NCBI GenBank assembly: GCA_034440595.1 | Contig: JAWXCH010000120.1 | Location: 1 to 13,192, forward strand | Direction: 5' to 3' | DNA length: 13,192 nucleotides | Source: JAWXCH01 sp034440595 | GTDB taxonomy: Bacteria; Planctomycetota; Planctomycetia; Pirellulales; JALHPA01 | Shown: in pieces, positions 1 to 6,086 of the stretch | Numbering within the stretch: position 1 is the first letter of the stretch | Layout of the letters: every line of letters starts with the position of its first letter | The notes under the pieces: generated by a model | Told to the model about the DNA's origin: nothing | The model's database searches: none | The model's input: only the letters and a program-made list of their open reading frames with translations | Position numbers and translations under genes: made by a program

Positions 1-57
1 GACTACAATACTCCAAACCAGTTTGAAGTCGATCACGCCCCGACTGTAGCGGCGTAA
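1..57 (+). CDS. C-terminal end of an upstream gene (partial, unidentified)
   Basis: Frame 1 is open from the window edge for 18 codons and ends at TAA (55-57), giving the tail DYNTPNQFEVDHAPTVAA. The other two forward frames also stop quickly (within about 50 bases), so an open frame this short proves little. The residue composition looks like a normal soluble C-terminus. No family can be assigned from 18 residues. The alternative is that this is non-coding sequence continuous with the gene-poor stretch that follows. Confidence 0.35.
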   Translation, partial: DYNTPNQFEVDHAPTVAA

Positions 58-568
58 ATTCTACCCCGCCCACTGTCCGAAAGTCCTGGGCTAACGCACG
101 CTTCTCGGTCCTATCTTAAAAGGATATACGGCTGAAGGTCCGCGCACCGTCTGCTGCGCACTGCGATCGCCTCAAACGCGCTCGTAATGCCTGCGTACGG
201 ACGATGCTGCCCCTCCGGCTGACCGGGTGGCCCACACATTGCCGTAAACCGTTTGAACAACCTTACCGTTGCAGCGTAACCCTGCAACCATATCGCTGTT
301 TTTAAAAACCACGGGCGCGCAATCCGATCACCGTACGCAAACACCCAAGAACCATGAACGTAAGTCCAATAAACACGAAAAACAGCCCACGAAAAAAACG
401 AAAAATCAGACGTGCGCAGCGTACACAACGCACGCCACTGCCAAAAATGTGTGAAGCTACGGAATGTCGGGCGACTAGAGAACATCACACCGTCCGGTGC
501 TGGAAAACAGCCAACACTTCGAGTAGAACAGACCCGAGCCATCCAAACATCACCCCGCTGCCGACGTT
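58..568. other. Gene-poor stretch with A-over-T skew and small hairpins
   Basis: About 510 bases lie here without a convincing gene. The plus strand is strongly skewed: 361-420 contains 30 A, 15 C, 10 G and only 5 T. Visible structures are a perfect 7-bp inverted repeat (GTTGCAG at 268-274, CTGCAAC at 282-288), the 12-bp palindrome GTTTTTAAAAAC (298-309), a 6-bp stem CGTGCG/CGCACG (411-416 and 429-434) and a 5-bp stem CACCG/CGGTG (488-499). The first hairpin is separated from the T-run by about 10 bases, so it is not a classic terminator. A minus-strand open frame (111-542) and a plus-strand frame (354-572) exist but have unnatural compositions. This could be the 3' untranslated end of the upstream gene, an untranslated leader for comB, or an RNA gene I cannot name. 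Confidence 0.4.
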
Positions 569-1339
569 ATGACCTCAATTTCCGTTCACTTCCTACCATC
601 ACTGACCACACCCGATGAACTCGCCGGTGGCACGGTCGTAATGATCGACATCCTCCGGGCTTCAACCACAATCACGCATGCCCTGGCCGCTGGTGCCAAG
701 GTAGTGATTCCCTGTGGAGAAGTAGAAGAAGCACGGCAACTGGCTGCCAAGTTGCCGGGGAATAGCTGCGTGCTGGGTGGCGAACGGAAGGGTCTGCCGA
801 TTGAAGGATTCACCTTTGGTAATTCGCCGCAGGACTATACGTCGAGCGCAGTGGCCGGCAAGCAGGTGATCTTTACTACCACGAATGGAACCGCTGCATT
901 GCTCCAGTGTCGCTCCGCCGCTAAAGTTTTCATCGGCGCATTCGTCAATTTATCTGCCATCGTTGCTCGCATCCAGCAGGAAGAGTCGATCCACCTGCTG
1001 TGTGCTGGAACCGGTGGTCAGATCACGCGCGAAGATGTGCTGTTTGCTGGTGCTTTAACGCAGCGACTGATAACACAAGGCGCGGGCCAGTGGAGTCTGA
1101 ACGATCAGGCACGCATCGCTGTGGACGCCTGGATCACTTCGTTCATTGTCGACGGGCAACCAATCGATCCTACACCAGAGTCACTAGCGGCAACATTGCT
1201 CCAAACGCAAGGAGGGCGAAACCTGTCACGAATCGGCTTTGCACAAGACATCGAAACGGTGGCCAGAATCGATCTGTTCTCCATCGTGCCAGAACTGAAC
1301 CTCGACTGCTGGCAAATTACCGCGACTGCAAGCCCGTAG
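569..1339 (+). CDS. comB: 2-phosphosulfolactate phosphatase (ComB family)
   Basis: The product is 256 aa, a full-length ComB-family protein. In coenzyme M synthesis the family hydrolyses (2R)-2-phospho-3-sulfolactate to 3-sulfolactate and phosphate, with Mg2+. The family pattern is visible in order: MIDILRAST (25-33), LGGERKG (69-75), FGNSP (83-87), TTTNGT (103-108), IGAFVN (122-127), LCAGTGG followed by an acidic ED (144-156), GRNL (216-219) and an acidic DI near 227. The ATG at 569 places MIDILRAST at the usual distance from the N-terminus. There is no recognisable Shine-Dalgarno sequence. No other coenzyme M gene is in the window, so the physiological substrate in this organism is uncertain. 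The family call is firm; the reaction is taken from family knowledge. Confidence 0.9.
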   Translation: MTSISVHFLPSLTTPDELAGGTVVMIDILRASTTITHALAAGAKVVIPCGEVEEARQLAAKLPGNSCVLGGERKGLPIEGFTFGNSPQDYTSSAVAGKQVIFTTTNGTAALLQCRSAAKVFIGAFVNLSAIVARIQQEESIHLLCAGTGGQITREDVLFAGALTQRLITQGAGQWSLNDQARIAVDAWITSFIVDGQPIDPTPESLAATLLQTQGGRNLSRIGFAQDIETVARIDLFSIVPELNLDCWQITATASP

Positions 1340-1397
1340 ACCATCTGATGCAGTACGGGTAAACTGGCCGATTCGTACTTGCAGTCTGCAAATACGA
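1333..1397 (+). other. Two consecutive stem-loops at the 3' end of comB
   Basis: The first stem, CCCGTA/TACGGG (1333-1338 with 1354-1359), spans the comB stop codon. The second is stronger: TCGTA (1373-1377) pairs with TACGA (1393-1397), then a C/A mismatch, then TTGCA (1379-1383) pairs with TGCAA (1387-1391) around a 3-base loop. No T-run follows, so this is not a canonical intrinsic terminator. It may stabilise the mRNA 3' end or end comB transcription before the next gene. Confidence 0.4.
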
Positions 1398-1398
1398 G

Positions 1399-1451
1399 CA
1401 CTGCTGGACAAGCCCCCCGCCTGCGCGAGGGCAGGCAGCAGTGGCACCCAG
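1399..1451 (+). repeat. Palindromic intergenic repeat, copy 1, with a 22-bp inserted hairpin
   Basis: The copy begins CACTGCTGGACAAGCC (1399-1414) and ends AGCAGTGGCACCCAG (1437-1451). These two halves match the uninterrupted copy at 3152-3182 except for one A/G difference. Between them lies a 22-bp segment (1415-1436) that itself contains a 6-bp inverted repeat, GCCTGC (1419-1424) and GCAGGC (1431-1436). The outer arms CACTGCTG/CAGCAGTG can still pair. Both copies point the same way and carry the same asymmetric GGCACCCAG tail. It looks like a member of a dispersed REP-like family. Confidence 0.75.
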
Positions 1452-1492
1452 CGTACTAACTTCAACACTACCCCTTGCTCCCCTGCCCTGTC

Positions 1493-3136
1493 ATGGAAAT
1501 GGACAAACTGGTTTCGCTCTGCAAGCGACGCGGATTTCTCTTTCAATCGAGCGAAATCTACGGTGGTCTCAACGGATTTTGGGATTATGGCCCGCTCGGG
1601 GTGGAGCTAAAACGAAATCTCAAAGAGGCCTGGTGGCGCGACATGGTCACCGCGCATGACGATCTTGCTACGCCGGCCGGTGCGCCGGAACCGTACGAAA
1701 TGACCGGGCTGGATTGCTCGATCATTATGCACCCGCAGGTCTGGAAGGTGTCGGGGCACTTTGACCTGTTTTGCGACTTTATGGTCGATTGCCGCGAGTC
1801 GAAGAAGCGTTACCGCCATGATCAGGTTCGCGGCCGCTGGGTAACCGCCAAGGGGCAGAAGATTTTTGTCTGCACCACTGCCGAGGCGGATCAGGAAGAC
1901 GCCGACCTGCAGCAGCGAGCACTAAAGTTCTTCAACTATCGCGGCAAGGATGTGGATCAATTGAAGTGGGAAGGGGACACGATCTCACTGGATACACTTC
2001 CCAAAACGATTCAGTTGGATGGTGCGGAAAAGAAAACGGCCGAGCAAGTTCTGGCACCCGATGCCAAGACGCTGTTCACGTTAACCGACCCACGCGAATT
2101 CAATTTGATGTTCAAGACGATTGTCGGCGCGATGGGAACCGAAGAGGACGCGGCATTCTTGCGGCCGGAGACCGCGCAGGGGATCTTTGTCAACTTCAAG
2201 AATGTGTTGGATAGCACGCGCGTGCGGGTGCCGTTTGGAATTGCCCAGATCGGCAAGAGCTTTCGCAATGAGATCACGCCGCGAAACTACACGTTTCGTT
2301 CGCGCGAGTTTGAGCAGATGGAGATTGAGTTCTTCTGCCATCCGAATCAATCGCAAGAATGGTATCGCTACTGGCGCGATCGCCGAGTGAAGTGGTACAC
2401 CGATCTTGGCCTGGCTAGCGAGCGACTGCGGTTGCGGGAGCATCATCAAGATGAGCTGAGTCACTATTCGGTTGGAACGGCCGACATTGAGTACGCATTC
2501 CCGTTCTTGCCAGCGGGTGAATACGGCGAACTGGAAGGGATTGCCCACCGTGGGGATTTTGACCTGCGCAGCCACATGGAAGGCAAACTGGATCCACATA
2601 GCAAGCCAGAACTCAAGGTCGAACTCAATGCCGATGGTAAACCAAAGCACCGTGGATCGGGCAAGGACCTGACCTATCGAGACGATCTGACCAACGAGCG
2701 CTACACGCCGAATGTGATTGAGCCGTCGGCCGGTGCTGATCGCGGTGTGCTGGCATTCCTTTGTGAGGCCTATCACGAAGATGAAGCCCCGGACGAGAAC
2801 GGAAAACTGCAATCCCGCGTGGTGATGAAGTTTCATCCGCGCTTGGCACCGGTCAAGGCGGCTGTGTTTCCGCTCGTCAAAAAAGATGGCATGCCCGAGG
2901 TGGCACAAGAAATATATCGCGGGCTAAAGAAGCACATGGTCGCGTTCTATGACGAAAAAGGCGCCGTTGGTCGCCGCTACCGCCGTCAGGATGAGGCGGG
3001 CACACCGTACTGCATCACTGTCGATGGCCAGACGCTGCAGGACCGCACGGTGACCGTCCGTGACCGCGATTCGCTGGAGCAGTGGCGCGTGAACGTGGAC
3101 GACGTGGTGGCCGATATTCGCTCGCGGCTGGAGTAG
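1493..3136 (+). CDS. glyS: Glycyl-tRNA synthetase, dimeric class II type
   Basis: This cytoplasmic enzyme charges tRNA-Gly with glycine using ATP. I start it at ATG 1493, giving 547 aa beginning MEMDKLVSLCKRRGF; ATG 1499 is also possible. A TTG at 1475 would add six residues that do not look conserved. Landmarks in this numbering: WDYGPLGVELKRN (30-42), LRPETAQGIF (223-232), class II motif 2 with FRNEITPRNYTFRSREFEQ (257-275), GELEGIAHRGDFDL (345-358), motif 3 PSAGADRGVLAFL (411-423), and a C-terminal anticodon-binding domain from about 452 with GRRYRRQDEAGTPY (493-506). This is the single-chain alpha2 form (also called glyQS), not the split alpha/beta enzyme. There is no clear Shine-Dalgarno sequence. 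The same palindromic repeat lies on both sides of the gene. Confidence 0.96.
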   Translation: MEMDKLVSLCKRRGFLFQSSEIYGGLNGFWDYGPLGVELKRNLKEAWWRDMVTAHDDLATPAGAPEPYEMTGLDCSIIMHPQVWKVSGHFDLFCDFMVDCRESKKRYRHDQVRGRWVTAKGQKIFVCTTAEADQEDADLQQRALKFFNYRGKDVDQLKWEGDTISLDTLPKTIQLDGAEKKTAEQVLAPDAKTLFTLTDPREFNLMFKTIVGAMGTEEDAAFLRPETAQGIFVNFKNVLDSTRVRVPFGIAQIGKSFRNEITPRNYTFRSREFEQMEIEFFCHPNQSQEWYRYWRDRRVKWYTDLGLASERLRLREHHQDELSHYSVGTADIEYAFPFLPAGEYGELEGIAHRGDFDLRSHMEGKLDPHSKPELKVELNADGKPKHRGSGKDLTYRDDLTNERYTPNVIEPSAGADRGVLAFLCEAYHEDEAPDENGKLQSRVVMKFHPRLAPVKAAVFPLVKKDGMPEVAQEIYRGLKKHMVAFYDEKGAVGRRYRRQDEAGTPYCITVDGQTLQDRTVTVRDRDSLEQWRVNVDDVVADIRSRLE

Positions 3137-3151
3137 TCTCGCTTCCTATTT

Positions 3152-3182
3152 CACTGCTGGGCAAGCCAGCAGTGGCACCCAG
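3152..3182 (+). repeat. Palindromic intergenic repeat, copy 2
   Basis: A perfect 9-bp inverted repeat, CACTGCTGG (3152-3160) and CCAGCAGTG (3166-3174), surrounds the loop GCAAG and is followed by the tail GCACCCAG. It lies 15 bases after the glycyl-tRNA synthetase stop. It matches copy 1 (1399-1451) apart from one base and the 22-bp insert there. Only a short TTT follows, so a terminator role is weakly supported. The repetition itself is certain; membership of a genome-wide family is inference. Confidence 0.8.
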
Positions 3183-3199
3183 GTTTAGTACTGTATTCG

Positions 3200-4021
3200 A
3201 TGATCCCCACACTGGCCCAAGTCTGCACGCTCAACGCTCCGTTTGAGCTGGATGTCGAAGAGTACGCAGCCGGGCAGTGCCGTTCGATCGAAATTTGGCT
3301 AGGGAAGCTGGAGACCTACCTCCAGTCGCACAGCGTGGATGATGTGCGAAACCTACTGGCCCAGCATAGTGTCCAGGCACCGGTCGCTAGTTTTCAGGGT
3401 GGCCTGCTGGACAGTCAGGGAGAGGCTCGCCGCGTGAGTTGGGAGCATTTTGAAAAGCGGCTCGCACTGCTTCAGCAGTTGAACATTCAGACTCTGGTGG
3501 TGGCGGGAGACATCAGCACAGCTAGTACGCAGCAGGATCTGGACCGTATTCAGATGTCTCTGCGGCAGGCGGCCGAGGCCGCCGAACGACACGGGGTACG
3601 CATTGCGCTGGAGTTTCAGTCTTCGGCACGGATACCGAACAACCTGCAGACTGCCGCCTCAATGGTTGCCGATGTTGGGCATCCGGCGCTGGGGCTATGC
3701 TTTGACCTGTACCATTTCTACATAGGCCCCAGCAAGCTGGAGGATCTGGGGTATTTGTCGGCGGAGAATCTCTTTCACGTGCAGCTATGCGACCTGGCCG
3801 GTGTGCCGCGTGAACTGGCCACCGACGGGGACCGAGTACTGCCTGGAGATGGCGATTTTCTGATCGAACCGATCGTGAAGCATCTGCAAGAGATCAAGTA
3901 CGCCGGGCCGGTTTCGATTGAACTGATGAACCCACAAATTTGGCAGGTATCGCCGCGGAGCTTCGGCGAGATCGCGATGACCGCGCTGCGAAAGGTTCTT
4001 GGTCAGGCGAGCATGGAATGA
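3200..4021 (+). CDS. TIM-barrel sugar isomerase/epimerase-like protein (xylose isomerase/AP endonuclease 2 fold)
   Basis: The 273-aa product has the layout of the IolE/IolI/hydroxypyruvate isomerase superfamily: (beta/alpha)8 barrels that bind one or two metal ions and isomerise or epimerise small sugars. Candidate metal ligands at the ends of barrel strands are E138 (IALEFQ), D169 with H172 (CFDLYHFY), H193 and Q195 (FHVQLCD) and E241 (SIELMN). The stretch GVPRELATDGDRVLPGDGDF (201-220) after HVQLCD resembles the substrate-loop region of hydroxypyruvate-isomerase-like members. There is no signal peptide, so it should be cytoplasmic. It begins 63 bases after glyS, with a palindromic repeat in the gap. 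The substrate cannot be read from the sequence, and neighbouring genes give no catabolic context. Confidence 0.82.
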   Translation: MIPTLAQVCTLNAPFELDVEEYAAGQCRSIEIWLGKLETYLQSHSVDDVRNLLAQHSVQAPVASFQGGLLDSQGEARRVSWEHFEKRLALLQQLNIQTLVVAGDISTASTQQDLDRIQMSLRQAAEAAERHGVRIALEFQSSARIPNNLQTAASMVADVGHPALGLCFDLYHFYIGPSKLEDLGYLSAENLFHVQLCDLAGVPRELATDGDRVLPGDGDFLIEPIVKHLQEIKYAGPVSIELMNPQIWQVSPRSFGEIAMTALRKVLGQASME

Positions 4022-4050
4022 CGCGCTCATAGCCCAGCAGCGAAATTCTG

Positions 4051-4080
4051 TTGTACTTTCCTGCGTGGCCGCTCAATAAT
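4051..4080 (+). promoter_or_regulatory. Candidate sigma70-type promoter for the TPR gene
   Basis: A -10-like AATAAT (4075-4080, five of six to TATAAT) lies 18 bases after TTGTAC (4051-4056, only three of six to TTGACA). It would start transcription near 4087, at the first base of the tandem repeat. The weak -35 keeps confidence low; the position just before the repeat supports it. Confidence 0.3.
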
Positions 4081-4086
4081 AGGAGT

Positions 4087-4128
4087 ATCGATTTTCAGAG
4101 TACTGAATCGATTCTCAGAGTACTGAGA
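4087..4128 (+). repeat. 20-bp tandem direct repeat, possible operator or RNA hairpin pair
   Basis: ATCGATTTTCAGAGTACTGA (4087-4106) is followed directly by ATCGATTCTCAGAGTACTGA (4107-4126), with a single T/C difference. Each copy can form a hairpin around the loop AGTA: TTCAG/CTGAA (4094-4098 with 4103-4107) and CTCAG/CTGAG (4114-4118 with 4123-4127). The base that differs (T4094, C4114) has a matching change in its partner (A4107, G4127). The element lies 46 bases before the TPR gene start and just after a candidate -10, a position suited to a transcription factor site or a structured 5' leader. Confidence 0.6.
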
Positions 4129-4164
4129 GTGGTGTCGTGCAAAGTTCTGTGCAGTTAGCCCAGC

Positions 4165-4171
4165 GGAGGGG
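4165..4171 (+). promoter_or_regulatory. Strong Shine-Dalgarno sequence of the TPR gene
   Basis: GGAGGGG lies immediately before ATG 4174 (two bases after its last G, five after GGAG). It fixes the start codon and stands out in a window where most genes lack such a site. Confidence 0.65.
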
Positions 4172-4173
4172 AC

Positions 4174-5259
4174 ATGTCAGCGCGGATTGCAAAACTCGGT
4201 TCGGTAATGTTGCTGCTCAGTTGTTGCTCGCTCGCCGCCAGTGCGCAGGCGCAGTACTCGGCAGAGATCACGCGCCGCGCACCGGCTAGCGTCACGATGG
4301 GTGCCTACAACTCCGCGTTGCAGCAAAGGGCCTACGGTGGCAGTTCTCGATCGAATTCCGGTTTTCACGGCGGGCATTCGCACCGCGGGCATCATCGCTG
4401 GCACGGCGGTGGGTTTGGGTATCCGATCTATGAATACGGTTACTGGAACAGCGGACTGGTAGTTGGATACGGTCCTTATTGGCCAGATTATTATCTTGGG
4501 ACGAGTAGTGGTGCGTTCGGCCCCTATTGGGCACCACCAATCTATGTACCGGCTAGTCAGCTCGGTTATGGTCCTCAGGCAGTTCGCAACTTTATGGGTT
4601 TGGATCAAGCGCCGCTTGCCAATACCACTGTGGTTGGACCGGCAGTCGGGGATCTGAATGTCGATGATGGCTTTCCAGCGGAAGTGGGCAATCAGGCCGG
4701 CAATGCAGTGCCCAACAATGCACCAGCGCGTGGCGTGCGAATCTCAAACGCCGCATCCCGCAAGAACGCAGGTCAATTCATCGAGTATGGCGATAAGCTG
4801 CTGGCGGCAGGCAAGGCAAGCGAAGCTCTGCAACGTTACAAACAAAGTGCCAGTACTGCGCCCGATCTGGCTGAGCCGCACGTACGACAGGCGATCAGCT
4901 TTGCCTATCTTGGCCGCTACGAACAAGCCGCCGCGTCGATACGCCGGGCATTGAGTTTGAATGCAAGTGTTCTCGACTCCGATTTCCGCACCGGTGTGTT
5001 GTTCCAGGCGAATCCAGCAATCCAGGATCAGTTGTTTTCCCGCGTCGATAAAGATGCCGATGCACGGAGCTTAGAAGGAGAGGTGCAGTTCGTCGCCGGT
5101 GTGGTGAATTTTTTTGGCGATCGTGCGGATTCCGCGCGGAAGCGTTTTGAGAAGGCACGCCAGAACGGCGAATCGCAGGTCTATGTGGACCCGTTTTTGC
5201 AACGATTGAATGCCAAGCCGCAACCGGTCGCAGAAGCGCCTGTGGAGTTGGATCTGTAG
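4174..5259 (+). CDS. Secreted Gly/His/Tyr-rich protein with TPR repeats
   Basis: This 361-aa protein has no recognised enzyme domain. Residues 1 to about 27 form a Sec signal peptide: basic start, hydrophobic VMLLLSCCSLAAS, then a SAQAQ cleavage region. Residues about 53-135 are low complexity, rich in Gly, Tyr, Trp and Pro, with a His cluster at 65-77. A conserved-looking YGPQAVRNFMG segment (132-142) follows, then a flexible Asn/Pro/Ala linker. The C-terminal part carries at least two TPR-like helical hairpins (about 199-266, with AAGKASEALQRYKQSASTAP and YLGRYEQAAASIRRALSL) and a third weaker one near 300-330. It probably works in the periplasm or at the cell surface as a binding scaffold; the partner is unknown. 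The start is fixed by GGAGGGG. Its stop is seven bases from the stop of the convergent zinc-ribbon gene. Confidence 0.8.
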   Translation: MSARIAKLGSVMLLLSCCSLAASAQAQYSAEITRRAPASVTMGAYNSALQQRAYGGSSRSNSGFHGGHSHRGHHRWHGGGFGYPIYEYGYWNSGLVVGYGPYWPDYYLGTSSGAFGPYWAPPIYVPASQLGYGPQAVRNFMGLDQAPLANTTVVGPAVGDLNVDDGFPAEVGNQAGNAVPNNAPARGVRISNAASRKNAGQFIEYGDKLLAAGKASEALQRYKQSASTAPDLAEPHVRQAISFAYLGRYEQAAASIRRALSLNASVLDSDFRTGVLFQANPAIQDQLFSRVDKDADARSLEGEVQFVAGVVNFFGDRADSARKRFEKARQNGESQVYVDPFLQRLNAKPQPVAEAPVELDL

Positions 5260-5266
5260 GTGCCGT

Positions 5267-5944
5267 TCAGATCAACCGCTGCCTAGCGGTTTCATGGCCA
5301 AGCGTGCGAACTTGCATGTCGACACTCTGTACTCGGCTAGCTACCTGCCGGCTGCTTTTTTGCAGCACCGATAGCTTGATGATGACCCCGAGTAGCAACC
5401 CAAATTGGCCGAGCAGCATGATCGGCAGGCCGAAGCGCCACTTTTCGGCCTGACCTTCCATGAAACTGACACCGAGTAGCGTGAGCCCGTAAATGAATGC
5501 CAGCAGGCCGACCAGGATTGTAAGCCACGCGAGACGTGAGTCGCTATGTGCTGCCAGAATCGCGGCTGGCGTCTCGAATGCTTCGCCAAACTGATGCTCG
5601 CCTCGATGACGAATTGAGCTGCTGACATTCATCGGCAATGGACTGCTTGGCGACAGCGATTCTAATGACGGTAATTCCAAGCGATCCAGGTCAGCACCAG
5701 TTTTGACCATCCGCTGTGCGCGGCGGATTTCGCTTTCAAACGTCCAGTCGTCCGGGCTGAGCACGCGCGACGAAAAGGCCTTGCGACTGGTCGGCAATTC
5801 CAGCCCGCAATCTGCGACGCCGTGCGAAGCACGATTGGGTGTACTTTGGGATGTGTACCCGTGCGTTGCACAGCCTTCACATACACCAGATAGGCCGCTT
5901 GATCGGCCGCGAGGGATGTTCTGCCGGCAAGAGGTACACCACAT
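5267..5944 (-). CDS. Zinc-ribbon, two-transmembrane protein of unknown function
   Basis: The 225-aa product opens with MWCTSCRQ and has a second cysteine pair, VCEGC, giving C3/C6 and C22/C25, a compact zinc-ribbon pattern. A DDWTFESEIRRAQRMV segment (65-80) follows, a motif I associate with planctomycete proteins of this layout. The middle is polar and Ser/Pro-rich. Two hydrophobic segments (about 139-159 and 172-193) predict a membrane hairpin, followed by a charged and possibly coiled C-terminus (194-220). The N-terminal ribbon and C-terminal tail should lie on the same side, most likely the cytoplasm. It is downstream of the cytochrome b/c gene on the same strand, 142 bases away, so a shared transcript is possible but unproven. 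No enzymatic role can be given. Confidence 0.72.
   Translation of the reverse strand: MWCTSCRQNIPRGRSSGLSGVCEGCATHGYTSQSTPNRASHGVADCGLELPTSRKAFSSRVLSPDDWTFESEIRRAQRMVKTGADLDRLELPSLESLSPSSPLPMNVSSSIRHRGEHQFGEAFETPAAILAAHSDSRLAWLTILVGLLAFIYGLTLLGVSFMEGQAEKWRFGLPIMLLGQFGLLLGVIIKLSVLQKSSRQVASRVQSVDMQVRTLGHETARQRLI
5274..5291 (+). terminator. Possible terminator hairpin of the TPR gene, inside the convergent gene's 3' end
   Basis: A perfect 7-bp inverted repeat, AACCGCT (5274-5280) and AGCGGTT (5285-5291) with loop GCCT, begins 15 bases after the TPR stop. On the plus strand it ends in only three T, so it is a weak intrinsic terminator at best. The same bases encode the last residues of the minus-strand zinc-ribbon protein. 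Confidence 0.4.
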
Positions 5945-6086
5945 GGACGTGACTCACAGTGCTAAACGAAGGATTCTGCTCGCAGTGCGCATGAACATGC
6001 CGCCGCGCTTTACTCCATCGGCAGAATGCCCTGGCAAGCTGTAGCGATTCCGCAAACTTTACCACCCAGATTGTGCTAGCAACGTT

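Noticed and set aside
75..92. GTCCGAAAGTCCTGGGCT resembles the 5' core of RNase P RNA (GAGGAAAGTCCGGGCT).
   Set aside because: The matching 3' strand of the core helix and other conserved RNase P blocks were not found within the next 400 bases on either strand, and the core string itself has mismatches.
111..542. Minus-strand 143-codon open frame.
   Set aside because: The translation is rich in Trp, Phe, Cys and Arg in an unnatural mix, as expected from the complement of an A/C-rich strand, and shows no motif.
1475..1492. TTG start that would add six residues to glycyl-tRNA synthetase.
   Set aside because: An ATG at 1493 starts the protein close to the conserved N-terminal segment; the added residues look like untranslated sequence.
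2081..2908. 275-codon frame antisense to glycyl-tRNA synthetase.
   Set aside because: It lies wholly within a firmly identified gene and has no recognisable domain.
5877..6065. 62-codon minus-strand frame between cytochrome b/c and the zinc-ribbon gene.
   Set aside because: It overlaps the start of the zinc-ribbon gene in another frame and has no natural composition or motif.
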